Notes: generated by a model not told the origin, from the letters alone. A DNA stretch of 64,000 bases from Bog-756 sp963841885 (GCA_963841885.1 CAWJEK010000008.1:1-64000), one strand, 5' to 3'; positions 34,223 through 43,306 are shown, counted from the stretch's first letter. A program made the numbers and translations.

Positions 34223-34882
34223 TCAGGGAGCGGCGGGTCGGCGCTGCATGTCGAACCGCTCCGCGAGTTCCCCCAGGACGTGGTTGAGCTGGTCGATCTC
34301 CTCGTCGGCGTTGGCCGCGGTGATCTGGATCCGGAAGCCGACCTGTGACCGGGGCACGAGGGGGTACGCGGCGAGCGTCACGTAGATCCCCCGGTCGAAG
34401 AGGAATCGCCCGACGGTGTCGATCTCGTCGGCTTCGCCGAGGGGCAGTTCGATGATCGGCAGGCCCGAACTGTTGAGGGTGTAGAGGCCCAGCTCGCGGA
34501 TCCGGTCGAGCACCCGCTCCGTCTTCGCCGCCAGTGCGAGGCGGAGGTCGTCGCCCTCGGCCTCGTTCACCCGGAAGCCGGCCAGCACGGTCGCCAACGA
34601 CGCAGTGGGGGACGGACCTGAATAGAGGTAGGGGGCGGCCGCCACCTTCAGGTGGTTCTTGAGTCCGGACGGCAGGGCCATGAAGGCGAGCAGCGACGAG
34701 TAGGACTTCGAGAATCCCCCGACCATCACGATGTTGTCGTAGCTCTCGTCGAAGTACCGGACGATGCTGTTCCCACGCCCTCCATAGGGTGCCGAGGGGC
34801 CGGGCAGCTCACCGATGACCCCGAATCCGTGGGCGTCGTCGACGTAGAGGAGCGCGTCGTACTCCCTGCAGATCCGCGGCAT
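34223..34882 (-). CDS. Alpha-oxoamine synthase-type PLP enzyme, C-terminal part (frameshifted)
   Basis: C-terminal 219 residues of a fold-type I aminotransferase-like enzyme of the BioF/KBL/SPT/CqsA family, which condenses an acyl-CoA with an amino acid. VDDAHGFG holds the PLP-pyridine aspartate, and FSKS carries the probable Schiff-base lysine in GGFSKSYSS. The N-terminal half lies in another frame (34809-35525). Removing one base near 34880 joins them as DIPEYARICREYDALLYVDD, giving a normal protein of about 433 residues. The break is probably a sequencing indel. Confidence 0.82.
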   Translation of the reverse strand: MPRICREYDALLYVDDAHGFGVIGELPGPSAPYGGRGNSIVRYFDESYDNIVMVGGFSKSYSSLLAFMALPSGLKNHLKVAAAPYLYSGPSPTASLATVLAGFRVNEAEGDDLRLALAAKTERVLDRIRELGLYTLNSSGLPIIELPLGEADEIDTVGRFLFDRGIYVTLAAYPLVPRSQVGFRIQITAANADEEIDQLNHVLGELAERFDMQRRPAAP

Positions 34883-35525
34883 ACTCGGGGATGTCGGGGA
34901 CGTTTCCGGTCATGCTGTTCACCCCGTCCATACAGAAGATCCGGGAGGTCGTCGGGGGCAGTGACCGGAGGGTCTCCTCCAACGCTCCCGGATCATTGGA
35001 GGGGACCCGGTGGAGTGTCGCCCCGAGACCTCGCGCCACCGTGCATCCTTCGTAGATCGTCTTGTGGGCCTGGGCATCGACGAGTACGGCACCTTGTCCG
35101 GCCAGTACGGGGATCACCGAAGTGTGGATGATGGAGATGGTCGGGAGCAGCAGGGTGTCCGGGGCGCCGAGCAGGTCGGTCAGCTCCTCCTCGATGTCCA
35201 CGTAGAGGCGGGGACTGCCCAGGAGCCGCGACCAGCTCGGGTGGGTCCCCCAGCGCCGCAGTTCGTGCGCCACCGACTCGATGATGGCCGGATGCAGGTC
35301 GAAACCCAGGTAGTTGCAGGAGGCGAAGTCACTCAGCCAGTGGTCGCCCACCCGGATGCGTCGGCCATGGACCTCGTCGATCACGGCGTCCATCATCGGG
35401 TGGGTGGCACGCAGCCGTTCGAGGTCGTCCCACCTGGGGTCCCGGCGTACCCCGTGCGACGGGTCCGCGATGGCGCGGCGATCCGTCGGAGACTGGTCCT
35501 CCAGGGTCATCGGCACCGTACTCAT
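34809..35525 (-). CDS. Alpha-oxoamine synthase-type PLP enzyme, N-terminal part (frameshifted)
   Basis: N-terminal part of the same enzyme, real to about residue 215. It includes the family's NYLGF substrate/PLP entry motif, GTHPSWSRLLGS, and the histidine in DAQAHKTIYEG that stacks on PLP. The ATG at 35525 overlaps the stop of the GGDEF-EAL gene (ATGA), so translation is coupled. The last 20 or so Arg-rich residues are out of frame. Family members make 8-amino-7-oxononanoate, 2-amino-3-ketobutyrate, sphingoid bases or alpha-aminoketone signals; no biotin genes are nearby. Confidence 0.82.
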   Translation of the reverse strand: MSTVPMTLEDQSPTDRRAIADPSHGVRRDPRWDDLERLRATHPMMDAVIDEVHGRRIRVGDHWLSDFASCNYLGFDLHPAIIESVAHELRRWGTHPSWSRLLGSPRLYVDIEEELTDLLGAPDTLLLPTISIIHTSVIPVLAGQGAVLVDAQAHKTIYEGCTVARGLGATLHRVPSNDPGALEETLRSLPPTTSRIFCMDGVNSMTGNVPDIPEYAADLQGVRRAPLRRRRPRIRGHR

Positions 35526-38500
35526 CGGAGGGACTCCTCGGCGATCACGGTCGTGTCCGGGACCGCCATGCCGGGTCTCATGTTGGACAGGTAGTCGGAG
35601 AGCTCGGCCGTGGGGAGGGGATGGGCCAGATAGAAGCCCTGCCCGAACTGACAGCCGAACGCCCGGAGGGCCTCGAGCTGCCCGGCCTGCTCGATGCCTT
35701 CGGCCACCGTCTGGAGGTTCATCGTCTGGCCCAGGCGGACGATCGCCTCGGCCAGCGCACTGTCCTCCATCACATCGTCCACGAAGGCCTTGTCCACCTT
35801 CAGGATGTCGATCGGGAAGCTCTTCAGGTAGCTGAGCGAGGAATAGCCGGTTCCGAAGTCGTCGATGGCGAGCGAGACGCCGAGGTGCTTGAGGGCGAGC
35901 ATCCGGCTGATCACCGTCTGGGAGTCCTGGACGAGGACATTCTCGGTTATCTCGATCACCAGGGAATGCGGATCGAAGCCCGACTCCCGCAGGGCCCTCG
36001 CCACGTCCTCGACCAGGCTGTCGTGCTGGAAGTGCCGTGCCGAGATGTTGACACTGAGGCGGAGCGGCATCGCCTTCGGGAAGAGTCGTTGCCACTCCCG
36101 GGCTTGCCGACACGCCGTGGCGAGCACCCAGCGTCCGAGCGACACGATCAGTCCCGTCTCCTCGGCCAACTGGATGAACTCGTCCGGGAGCAGGAGCCCC
36201 CGCTCCGGGTGACGCCAGCGGATGAGCGCCTCGAATCCGATGCCCACACCGCCTTCGAGGCTGACGATGGGCTGGTAGAAGAGCTCGAACTCTCCTTGGT
36301 CGACGGCCCGTTGGAGATCGGCGGTGCGCTCGAGTCGCTCGACGACGGAAGCCTGCAGCGAGGGTTGGTAGACCTCGTGACGACCCTTACCCCGGGCCTT
36401 GGCCGCATACATGGCGACATCGGCGGCCTGGATGAGTTCGGACGCGTCCTCGGTCCCCAGACGGTTGACGGCGATCCCGATGCTGGCCCGCACGCGGATC
36501 TCGCGGTCCTGCACCATGATGGGCTCGCGGAGGGCGGCGGTGATCCGGTCGGCGACGTCGCACGCTTCCTCGACGTTCGCGATTTCCTCCATGAGGACCG
36601 CGAACTCGTCCCCACCGAAACGGGCGGCTGTGTCACCACCCCGGAGGCAGCTGGTCAGGCGACTGGCCACCTCGACGAGGAGGGAGTCGCCCGACGTGTG
36701 GCCGAGACTGTCATTGACCAGCTTGAAGTCGTCCAGGTCCAGGAAGAGCACCGCGAGCGAAGCCTTGGACCGGGCCGCCCGGTCGAGGGCGTGATCGAGA
36801 CGGTCCCGGAACAGGGCCCGGTTGGCCAACCCGCTCAGTCCGTCGTGGAACGCCTGGTGCTTGAGTTCCTCCTCCAGTCTGCGGCGTTCACTCACGTCCC
36901 GGAGGGTGAGGACGATCCCTTCGACGGTCTCGTCGCTCGACAGGTTCGTGGCGATCACCTCGACGTGGTGCCACGATCCGTCGGCATGGAGGATCCGCCA
37001 ATGGGCGGTGACCGAGGTGCTCCCGCGAAATGCCACGCCCGTGAACACGGCCAGTGCCTGCTCCTGGTCGTCCGGGTGGACCAGCCCGGTGAACGACAGG
37101 CCCTCGAGCGAACCCGGCTCGTAGCCGAGCGTCCGCATCGATGAAGGTGTCTGGTAGGTGATGGTGGTGTCCAGGCGGGCGATGAGGATGACGTCGGAAG
37201 CGTTCTGGACGAGCGTCCGGAAACGCGCCTCGCTGCGGCGCGCGTGGATGGATTCGGTCATGGAGTCGCGATCGAGCGCCATGTCGACCTGCGCGACGAG
37301 TATCTCGATCGCATTCTGGAGTTCCTGGGGAACCTCGGACGCGCTCGAGACCACGACCATGCCCTGACGCTGATCCTGGGTCTCCAGGGGAAAGACCAGC
37401 AGCTGACCGGAGTGGTCGGCGCCGATCGGCTCGGAGACCGCGTGGCCGATACCGGTACCGTCCTGCATTTCGGTCCAGAGTGCCGTCCAGTCCGCCGGTA
37501 TCTCCGGTGGATCGTCCCCGGGGCGCGTGGCGACGGTCAGCACTCCGACGGGATCGGTCACGGCGAGCGAGACCTCCACCGCGTCGTCGTGGCAGGCCAC
37601 CAGTGCGTCCAGCCCGGCCAAGGTGGCCTGGTAGATGGCCTCCCGTCCCGACGCGGCCACGAGGTCCGACGCCGAGGTCCGGAGCGCCTGTTCGCGCTGC
37701 TCCGCCCGTTCCCGTTCCCAGATCAGGTCGGCCATCCGCAGGAGTACCAGCAGGAACATCGCCCCGGCCACCACCGCGATCATCGGTGCATCCACCGGGT
37801 TGCCCGCCACCGTCTCGACGAGCAGAACGATCGGTGCGATGAGCGATGCCGCAGCCAGCAGGCCGAGCCGGGTCCATGTGGTTCGTGGTACCACCGCCCG
37901 CCGAGGCTCGGAAAGCTCCCGCATGGACGGGTGCAGGGCGGCCGCTCCCCAGCACGCGTAGAACACGATCCACCCGAGGTCGACGGGATTGCCGTCATTC
38001 CAATTCCAGGCCGGGTGGAGGTTGGCCAGTCCGTAGAGCGAGTCGGAGACGAGGGTGCCGAGCGCCCCGATGGCCAGCAGGCGCCCCGCGGTGTTGTGGA
38101 AGCCTCCGGCGCTCCACAGGTGGGCCAGCATCGCCAGCACGAGTATGTCGCCGAGCGGGTAGGCGGCCGACGTCAGCCGGACCAGCATGTCTCCGGGAGC
38201 ACGGACGTTCGGTCCGATGAGGAAGATCCACGACAGCAGTCCGACGCTCAACGTGACGGTCAGGGCGTCGATGATGCTCGCCCGGTTCCCGCCGGGAACG
38301 CGGGCCCGTGCGAGCAGCCACAGTCCCACTGCGAGCATCGGATACATCGTGATGTAGATGACGTCGATGAACGACGGGAACGGGATCTGTTGCTGGCCCA
38401 TGATCTGGTGCCAGAACTTGTAGACGGTGTCTCCGGTGATGAACAGGAACACGCCACCGCCCAGGAACCACCAGGCGATCGGGGCGTTGGGCCGATTCCG

Positions 38501-38767
38501 CCACACGCCATAGGCGATCGCAGCCACGGCGGACAGTCCGATACAGGCCCACGCGAAGGGCTGCCCGGGCCACTCCATCCAGGGGATGAAGCCCAGGATG
38601 AGTGGCTTCTCAGCAGGTAGTCCGAACGGAAAGTATATGAGGGCGAAGACGGCTTCGAGTGCCAGGAACGAGCACCACAGGTAGGTCGACGTCGGGCGCG
38701 ACACCGCGGACGGATCCGCTCGTCCATCGCTTTTCGCCAGGTTGGGCATCGACACTTCCGCCTCCAT
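35522..38767 (-). CDS. Membrane PAS-GGDEF-EAL cyclic-di-GMP turnover protein
   Basis: A 1,081-residue protein with about ten N-terminal membrane helices (residues 30-330), a GAF-like region, a PAS domain (about 510-630), GGDEF (about 640-795) and EAL (about 805-1065). GGDEF is intact, with an RGGD inhibitory site five residues before it. The EAL domain keeps EALIRW and DDFGTGYSS. Both synthesis and hydrolysis of c-di-GMP are therefore possible. The ATG at 38749 (six codons in) has a better GGAGG and may be the real start. It heads an operon with the PLP enzyme, MFS transporter and giant adhesin, whose expression it may link to c-di-GMP. Confidence 0.92.
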   Translation of the reverse strand: MEAEVSMPNLAKSDGRADPSAVSRPTSTYLWCSFLALEAVFALIYFPFGLPAEKPLILGFIPWMEWPGQPFAWACIGLSAVAAIAYGVWRNRPNAPIAWWFLGGGVFLFITGDTVYKFWHQIMGQQQIPFPSFIDVIYITMYPMLAVGLWLLARARVPGGNRASIIDALTVTLSVGLLSWIFLIGPNVRAPGDMLVRLTSAAYPLGDILVLAMLAHLWSAGGFHNTAGRLLAIGALGTLVSDSLYGLANLHPAWNWNDGNPVDLGWIVFYACWGAAALHPSMRELSEPRRAVVPRTTWTRLGLLAAASLIAPIVLLVETVAGNPVDAPMIAVVAGAMFLLVLLRMADLIWERERAEQREQALRTSASDLVAASGREAIYQATLAGLDALVACHDDAVEVSLAVTDPVGVLTVATRPGDDPPEIPADWTALWTEMQDGTGIGHAVSEPIGADHSGQLLVFPLETQDQRQGMVVVSSASEVPQELQNAIEILVAQVDMALDRDSMTESIHARRSEARFRTLVQNASDVILIARLDTTITYQTPSSMRTLGYEPGSLEGLSFTGLVHPDDQEQALAVFTGVAFRGSTSVTAHWRILHADGSWHHVEVIATNLSSDETVEGIVLTLRDVSERRRLEEELKHQAFHDGLSGLANRALFRDRLDHALDRAARSKASLAVLFLDLDDFKLVNDSLGHTSGDSLLVEVASRLTSCLRGGDTAARFGGDEFAVLMEEIANVEEACDVADRITAALREPIMVQDREIRVRASIGIAVNRLGTEDASELIQAADVAMYAAKARGKGRHEVYQPSLQASVVERLERTADLQRAVDQGEFELFYQPIVSLEGGVGIGFEALIRWRHPERGLLLPDEFIQLAEETGLIVSLGRWVLATACRQAREWQRLFPKAMPLRLSVNISARHFQHDSLVEDVARALRESGFDPHSLVIEITENVLVQDSQTVISRMLALKHLGVSLAIDDFGTGYSSLSYLKSFPIDILKVDKAFVDDVMEDSALAEAIVRLGQTMNLQTVAEGIEQAGQLEALRAFGCQFGQGFYLAHPLPTAELSDYLSNMRPGMAVPDTTVIAEESLR

Positions 38768-39012
38768 CGATCGGTGCAGTTCCTACCCATCGGCAGGTGC
38801 GCAACCCCACTTGAGCCAGGGAGAACGTCGCCGAGCCCCGGTTCGCGACGCAACAGGTGTCTACAGAAATCGCCCGGTGGTCCGGTCGGGAGAGCGGCGG
38901 AGAGATGCGGTGCCTACCGGCGACGGCAACCGTCGTCGCGGGAATGGTCAGCCCCCGGAGGTCGACCGAATGGAGGGTCGATATCGCCGCCACCCGTCCA
39001 CAAAATCGTTCC

Positions 39013-39489
39013 TCAGCTTTTCTCGTCGGCCTCCACGACCGGAGCCATGAGGAGAAGGTCGTCGCTTGTGCGGTAGTACTCGATCAATGGTCTCGAAGGA
39101 TCAGTTACGTATCCATACTGAGCCAGTTCAGCCAGAACCGTCTCGACGATGCGAGGGAACTCCGGAATCCTGACGTTCCAGTCGCGCACGACTGCACATC
39201 CGTACCGCCCGCCGGGTACCACTGCCCGCTCGAACCCGAGATCGTCGTCGGAGTCGCCGTCCAGACGAACGCAGGCGAAGTACCGCTCCGGCTCACCCCG
39301 GTAGAGAACCCCGTACATCTTCCGCCCCTCCAGGGTCTCCATCCTCCCTTCGAGGTGATCGAACGCAGCATCCGCCCCGGTGGCTCCACCCCGGGCCTCC
39401 ACCCGGGCGACCTCGAACGCCTGCTCATCGACGACTGACGGCGGATCCATGGGCCGATCGTAGACAGCGAGGGACACGTCGCCCCCCAT
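39013..39489 (-). CDS. GyrI-like small-molecule-binding domain protein
   Basis: A 158-residue protein resembling stand-alone GyrI-like/AraC effector-binding domains. Typical blocks are GRKMYGVLYRG, YFACVRLD, a LGFERAVVPGGRY core and the final IEYYR. There is no DNA-binding domain. These domains bind amphipathic or cationic ligands. MDPPSVVDEQ (residue 14) could be the true start. It follows the nuclease-like gene by 9 bases and could be part of the same operon, although a functional link is not obvious. Confidence 0.7.
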   Translation of the reverse strand: MGGDVSLAVYDRPMDPPSVVDEQAFEVARVEARGGATGADAAFDHLEGRMETLEGRKMYGVLYRGEPERYFACVRLDGDSDDDLGFERAVVPGGRYGCAVVRDWNVRIPEFPRIVETVLAELAQYGYVTDPSRPLIEYYRTSDDLLLMAPVVEADEKS

Positions 39490-39498
39490 CTGATCCGT

Positions 39499-40500
39499 TC
39501 ACAGCGAGTTGTAGCCCGGGACTTCGGCGTGCGGGGTGTCGAGGTAGACCTTCGCCTCCGGCCGCTGCCTGAACCTGCCGTGGCTCCAGCGGATCTCGAT
39601 GTGGCCCCGCACCTCACGTCGTCCCCCGTCGCGCCGATCGACACAGGCCGCCGCCCAGCCGACCCTGGGTTGGCCGAACTCCTGCGCCTCGATCTCGAAG
39701 CTCTCGAGGGAGTAGCTCTGCCGCCAGTCCCAAGGGGTGTCGACGCGGAAGCGCATGAAGTCCCGGCCGTCGCTGCCGAGCACGTAGTACGGGGCCGATC
39801 CGATGCGCAGCAACCGCCACAGCATGGGCACCCGCTCGGAGCGACGCAGGGCGCTCTTCCAGATGCGCGCCGTCTCGGTGCTCACGGCCCGGCAGAACTC
39901 CCGGTACGCCTCCTGCGTGCCGTCCGGCCACGTCCGCCCGTCCAACAGCGGTGAGAGCCTCTGCCGATCGGCAACCTCGAGGTCGGTGACCGAAGGGGGG
40001 AACCCCGTCGCCCCCACGGCGTCGAGCGATGCCCGGTAGAGGGCCTGGTACTCGACCGGCGCGACCCGTTCGTACCAGTCACGCCGGTCATCGAGCCGGC
40101 GGAAGGTGAGGAGCCCCTCGGCCAGTCGGGCGGGACTGGAGTTCTGCAGAACCTTCGAGAGGTATTTACAGCTCACCAGGTAGACGTGGTCGATCCGCAG
40201 GTCGAGCGGTACGGCTTCGTCACCGGGGAGTCGGTGACCACCGGTCCACTCGATCCGTCGCGGGATCCGTCCCGCCAGTGCATCCTCCGCCGCCAGGAAG
40301 GCCTGACCGTTGGCGAAGCCGGCGGCGAAGGCCGGCGCATGGACACCGGAATCGGCGAGGGAGCGCAGCCGGTACCACGTCGCCCATTCGAGCGTCGACA
40401 GTGACGCCGGCTTGGCCGTCAGCACCTCGTCGAGAGTGGAGGGACCGACCATGCCGAGCGCCGTGGAGAGCTCGGTGACGAGTGTCTTCTCCGACGGCAT
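39499..40500 (-). CDS. Unknown protein beside DNA methyltransferase, candidate restriction endonuclease
   Basis: A 333-residue protein with no family I can name. A stretch around residues 84-116 reads E84, then D100-LRID104, then a hydrophobic strand ending in VSCKY (Ser110, Lys112). This resembles a PD-(D/E)xK nuclease core in which the middle acid is Ser. The downstream half is basic and aromatic (WKSALRRSERVPMLWRLLR), suitable for DNA binding. It starts immediately after the methyltransferase stop (TGAATG), the arrangement of a type II restriction-modification pair. The restriction role is inferred from context and one weak motif. Confidence 0.7.
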   Translation of the reverse strand: MPSEKTLVTELSTALGMVGPSTLDEVLTAKPASLSTLEWATWYRLRSLADSGVHAPAFAAGFANGQAFLAAEDALAGRIPRRIEWTGGHRLPGDEAVPLDLRIDHVYLVSCKYLSKVLQNSSPARLAEGLLTFRRLDDRRDWYERVAPVEYQALYRASLDAVGATGFPPSVTDLEVADRQRLSPLLDGRTWPDGTQEAYREFCRAVSTETARIWKSALRRSERVPMLWRLLRIGSAPYYVLGSDGRDFMRFRVDTPWDWRQSYSLESFEIEAQEFGQPRVGWAAACVDRRDGGRREVRGHIEIRWSHGRFRQRPEAKVYLDTPHAEVPGYNSL

Positions 40501-41958
40501 TCAGCCGGCGGCCCGCCCGCGCTCGGCATACTCGGCGAGCCGCGCCCGGGCGACGGGGTCCAGGATCTCGATGACGTCGAAGACCGGCTTGTCCTCACCC
40601 AGAACGACGCTCAACGCCGTGTGACCCGCACTCCCCTTCGTGGGGGCGTCGGTGGTCAGCAGGACCAGCGGCAGCTCCGGATGCGCATGGCTGAGGACCG
40701 CCGCCTTGCCGAGCGCCTTCCAGAGCGTGTCCGCCCGTTTCAGACCCGATCGGTTCGCGGTCAGGACTCCCGAGACGTCGAAGGCCCAGTCCTCGCCCCG
40801 ACTGTCCGTGGCCGTGTACGTCAGTTCGATGCCCGAACCCGGTGGCTTCACCCCCGGACGGATGTTCCCGAACCCACAGGCTTCGAGCACGATCCTCGCC
40901 AGATCCTTGGCCAGGCGTCCGTCCCGCACGGCTCCCACCAGAGGATGCTCCTGCTCGTCGGCCGACGGGACCGCCGGGAGATGGGCCCGGTGCGACACCC
41001 TCCTGGGGGTGGCCAGCAGGGCCCGTTCCGCCTCGATCCGGGTCTCGGCCCGGGCGACGTACTCGGGGTCGGTGTCGAATCCCACGTAGTGTCGACCCGT
41101 CCGGACGGCCGCCACGGCGGTGCTGCCCGAACCCATGAACGGGTCCAGCACGACATCCCCCTGGTAGGTGTAGAGGTCGATCAGTCGCTTGGGGATGTCG
41201 ACCGGGAACGGTGCGGGGTGTCCGACCCGGGTCGCGCTCTCGGGGGCGATCTCCCACAGGTCCGTGGTCGCCTCGAGGAACTCGTCCCGGGAGATGGTCG
41301 CGGTCGAGGGCAGGCCCTGCGCCAAACGCTGCCTGGGTGTCAGGGCACGGTCGAACCTGCCCTTGCTGGCGATCACGATCCGCTCCGTCACGTCACGCAG
41401 CACGGGGTTGCTGGGCCGTTGGAAGGTGCCCCAGGCGCACGATCCGCCGGCTGCCCGGCCCTTCCACCACACGACCTCACCACGCAGGAGGAGACCCAGG
41501 TACTGGAGGATCTCGGTCACGTCACCGGCGAGCGAGCGGTAGGGCCGGCGGCCGAGGTTCGCGACGTTGACCGCGATCCGCCCACCCGGCTCCAGGACCC
41601 GCACGGATTCCTCGAAGACGTCCCTCAGGAGCGTCAGATATTCGAAGTACGAACCCGGGACCCCGTCCTCTCCCAAGCTCTCCTCGTACTCCTTGCCGGC
41701 GAAGTAGGGCGGGGACGTCACCACCAGCGCGATGGAGTTGGACGCCACCGCGCCCATGTCCCGGGCGTCGTGCACGTAGATCGCATCGCGCTCCAGGGGA
41801 GGTTCGACGGTGGCGTCCGACGACACCTCGGGCGGCACGAACCGGTCGTAGAAGGTGGAGGCGTCGTGGCTCTCCCGCCGGGACGACCCGAAGGTGGCGG
41901 TCGACGTCGGCCTGCGGAGGCGGCGCATCGGCCCGTCGGGGGCGGCTAGCGCGGTCAT
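40501..41958 (-). CDS. Site-specific DNA methyltransferase (N4-cytosine/N6-adenine, beta class) with extra C-terminal domain
   Basis: A 485-residue DNA amino-methyltransferase. Catalytic motif IV is TSPPY (81-85), placed before the AdoMet motif I, DPFMGSGST (272-280). This is the beta-class order, and SPPY favours N4-cytosine. After residue 325 comes a C-terminal domain of about 155 residues not found in minimal enzymes, with WAFDVSG (391-397) and KRADTLWKALGKAAVL. It may be a target-recognition or nuclease-like module. It overlaps the upstream ribbon-helix-helix gene by 4 bases and abuts the putative nuclease. Confidence 0.9.
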   Translation of the reverse strand: MTALAAPDGPMRRLRRPTSTATFGSSRRESHDASTFYDRFVPPEVSSDATVEPPLERDAIYVHDARDMGAVASNSIALVVTSPPYFAGKEYEESLGEDGVPGSYFEYLTLLRDVFEESVRVLEPGGRIAVNVANLGRRPYRSLAGDVTEILQYLGLLLRGEVVWWKGRAAGGSCAWGTFQRPSNPVLRDVTERIVIASKGRFDRALTPRQRLAQGLPSTATISRDEFLEATTDLWEIAPESATRVGHPAPFPVDIPKRLIDLYTYQGDVVLDPFMGSGSTAVAAVRTGRHYVGFDTDPEYVARAETRIEAERALLATPRRVSHRAHLPAVPSADEQEHPLVGAVRDGRLAKDLARIVLEACGFGNIRPGVKPPGSGIELTYTATDSRGEDWAFDVSGVLTANRSGLKRADTLWKALGKAAVLSHAHPELPLVLLTTDAPTKGSAGHTALSVVLGEDKPVFDVIEILDPVARARLAEYAERGRAAG

Positions 41959-42173
41959 GCGCTGCGCCCCACCGACGTCGGTCGGGTGAACAGACCGGCG
42001 CCCTCGTCCGGGCCGGTGGCACCGGACAGGAGCTCCTCGACCGCCCGGGTGATCAGATAGTTGACCGAGACGTCGCGGGCCCGCGCCAGGTGCCGCAGCT
42101 CGGCGTGCAGCGACATCGGCAGCCGGATGGCCGTGGCCACGCGATCCTCTTCGTAGATCCTCGGTCGAGCCAT
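41955..42173 (-). CDS. Ribbon-helix-helix (CopG/Arc-like) DNA-binding protein
   Basis: A 72-residue protein. The segment VATAIRLPMSLHAELRHLAR followed by VSVNYLITRAVEELL fits the beta-strand plus two helices of a ribbon-helix-helix repressor; the last 20 residues are a flexible tail. It is first in the methyltransferase operon (ATGA overlap) and has a leaderless-type -10 six bases upstream. The likely role is autoregulation of the modification genes, like controller proteins in restriction-modification systems. An antitoxin role is possible but no toxin is adjacent. Confidence 0.82.
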   Translation of the reverse strand: MARPRIYEEDRVATAIRLPMSLHAELRHLARARDVSVNYLITRAVEELLSGATGPDEGAGLFTRPTSVGRSA

Positions 42174-42179
42174 GGCCGC

Positions 42180-42185
42180 ACCCTA
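42180..42185 (-). promoter_or_regulatory. Candidate leaderless -10 for the RHH/methyltransferase operon
   Basis: On the minus strand TAGGGT lies 6 bases before the ATG at 42173, with no ribosome-binding site between. Confidence 0.4.
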
Positions 42186-42295
42186 CCGAGGGGGTGTCTC
42201 AGGATGGTGGATACCGCGGCGAGGAACGCGCGCTTTTGTCCGACCCCGGTCAGCCTCGGGGGCCCCCGGTACGGGCGGACGTCCGGGGTCGGGGC

Positions 42296-43306
42296 TCACC
42301 CGGGCCCCCCGGTCCAGCGGTCCTCGTCGGGGTAGACCACACCGAGCTGGCGGCGGACCTCGTCGAGGATCTCCTGGAGCAGGATCGTCTCCGACGCCGG
42401 CATCCGTGGGCTCTCCCGCAGACCTCCGGCGATACAGCGGTCGAACTCGTCGATCTCGAAGCGCAGGCCCTCACCTTCCCATCCACACTCGATGACCTCC
42501 CGTCCGGCCGGTGTCATCAGGACGATGTGGTCCGGGCAGTGCATGAACGCCGGTATCTCGATCACGCCCTCGGAGCCGGCGATCCTGGCCGTGCAGCTCT
42601 GCGGCGTTCGGATCGACGCCTTGAGCACCGAGAGACCGCCGCCGGCATGATGGAGGATCGCCGCGACGTCCTCGTCGACGCCGGTGCGACCGATGTTCCC
42701 GTCGGCGGTGATCCGGTCCGGTGCGCCGAAGACGAGGGTGCTCAGCTGGACCGGATAGATGCCCAGGTCGAGCCACGCGCCACCACCCTGGGCGAGGTCG
42801 AAGTGGCGATGGCCCGGATCGATCTCGCTCCGGAAACCGAAGTCCGCCTCGACCAGGAGCGGACGGCCGATCGCACCCTCGCCCAGGAGTCGCCCGAGGA
42901 CCTCGTACGGGGGGAGGAACCGTGACCAGAGAGCCTCCATGACGAACCGGTCGTGGTGCCGGGCGACCTCGAAGACGTGGCGGGCCTGGGCCGTGTTGAG
43001 GGTGAAGGGCTTCTCACAGAGCACATGCTTGCCGGCCTCCAGGTAGAGGATGGTGTCGGCCGCGTGCCGGGAGTGGGGGGTGGCGACGTACACCGCATCG
43101 ACGCCGGGATCTGCGGCCAGGGCCTCGTAGGTGCCGTGCGCCCGGAGGATCCCGAACTCGGAGGCGAACTCCGTCGCCCGGTCGTCCGTCCGCGAGGCGA
43201 CCGCCACCATCTGCCCATCTCCGACCATCGTCATCGCCCGCCCGAAACTGGCGGCGATACCACCCGTACCGGCGATACCCCATCGGACGTGGGCCTGCTG
43301 GCGCAC
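42296..43306 (-). CDS. Gfo/Idh/MocA family NAD(P)-dependent oxidoreductase
   Basis: A 336-residue sugar-type oxidoreductase. The Rossmann motif is GIAGTGGIA near the N-terminus, and the conserved EKPFTLN lysine motif lies at about residue 95. The C-terminal half is the usual alpha/beta dimerisation domain (LDLGIYPV). I start at GTG 43306, with GGAGG 7 bases upstream. The frame is open further upstream but that part is not protein-like. Substrate is probably a sugar, inositol or trans-dihydrodiol. It is the last gene before a 47-base gap to the secreted propeller operon. Confidence 0.9.
   Translation of the reverse strand: MRQQAHVRWGIAGTGGIAASFGRAMTMVGDGQMVAVASRTDDRATEFASEFGILRAHGTYEALAADPGVDAVYVATPHSRHAADTILYLEAGKHVLCEKPFTLNTAQARHVFEVARHHDRFVMEALWSRFLPPYEVLGRLLGEGAIGRPLLVEADFGFRSEIDPGHRHFDLAQGGGAWLDLGIYPVQLSTLVFGAPDRITADGNIGRTGVDEDVAAILHHAGGGLSVLKASIRTPQSCTARIAGSEGVIEIPAFMHCPDHIVLMTPAGREVIECGWEGEGLRFEIDEFDRCIAGGLRESPRMPASETILLQEILDEVRRQLGVVYPDEDRWTGGPG

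Noticed and set aside
41955..42173. Ribbon-helix-helix protein as antitoxin of a toxin-antitoxin pair
   Set aside because: No small toxin gene is adjacent; the overlapping partner is a DNA methyltransferase, so a regulator role fits better.
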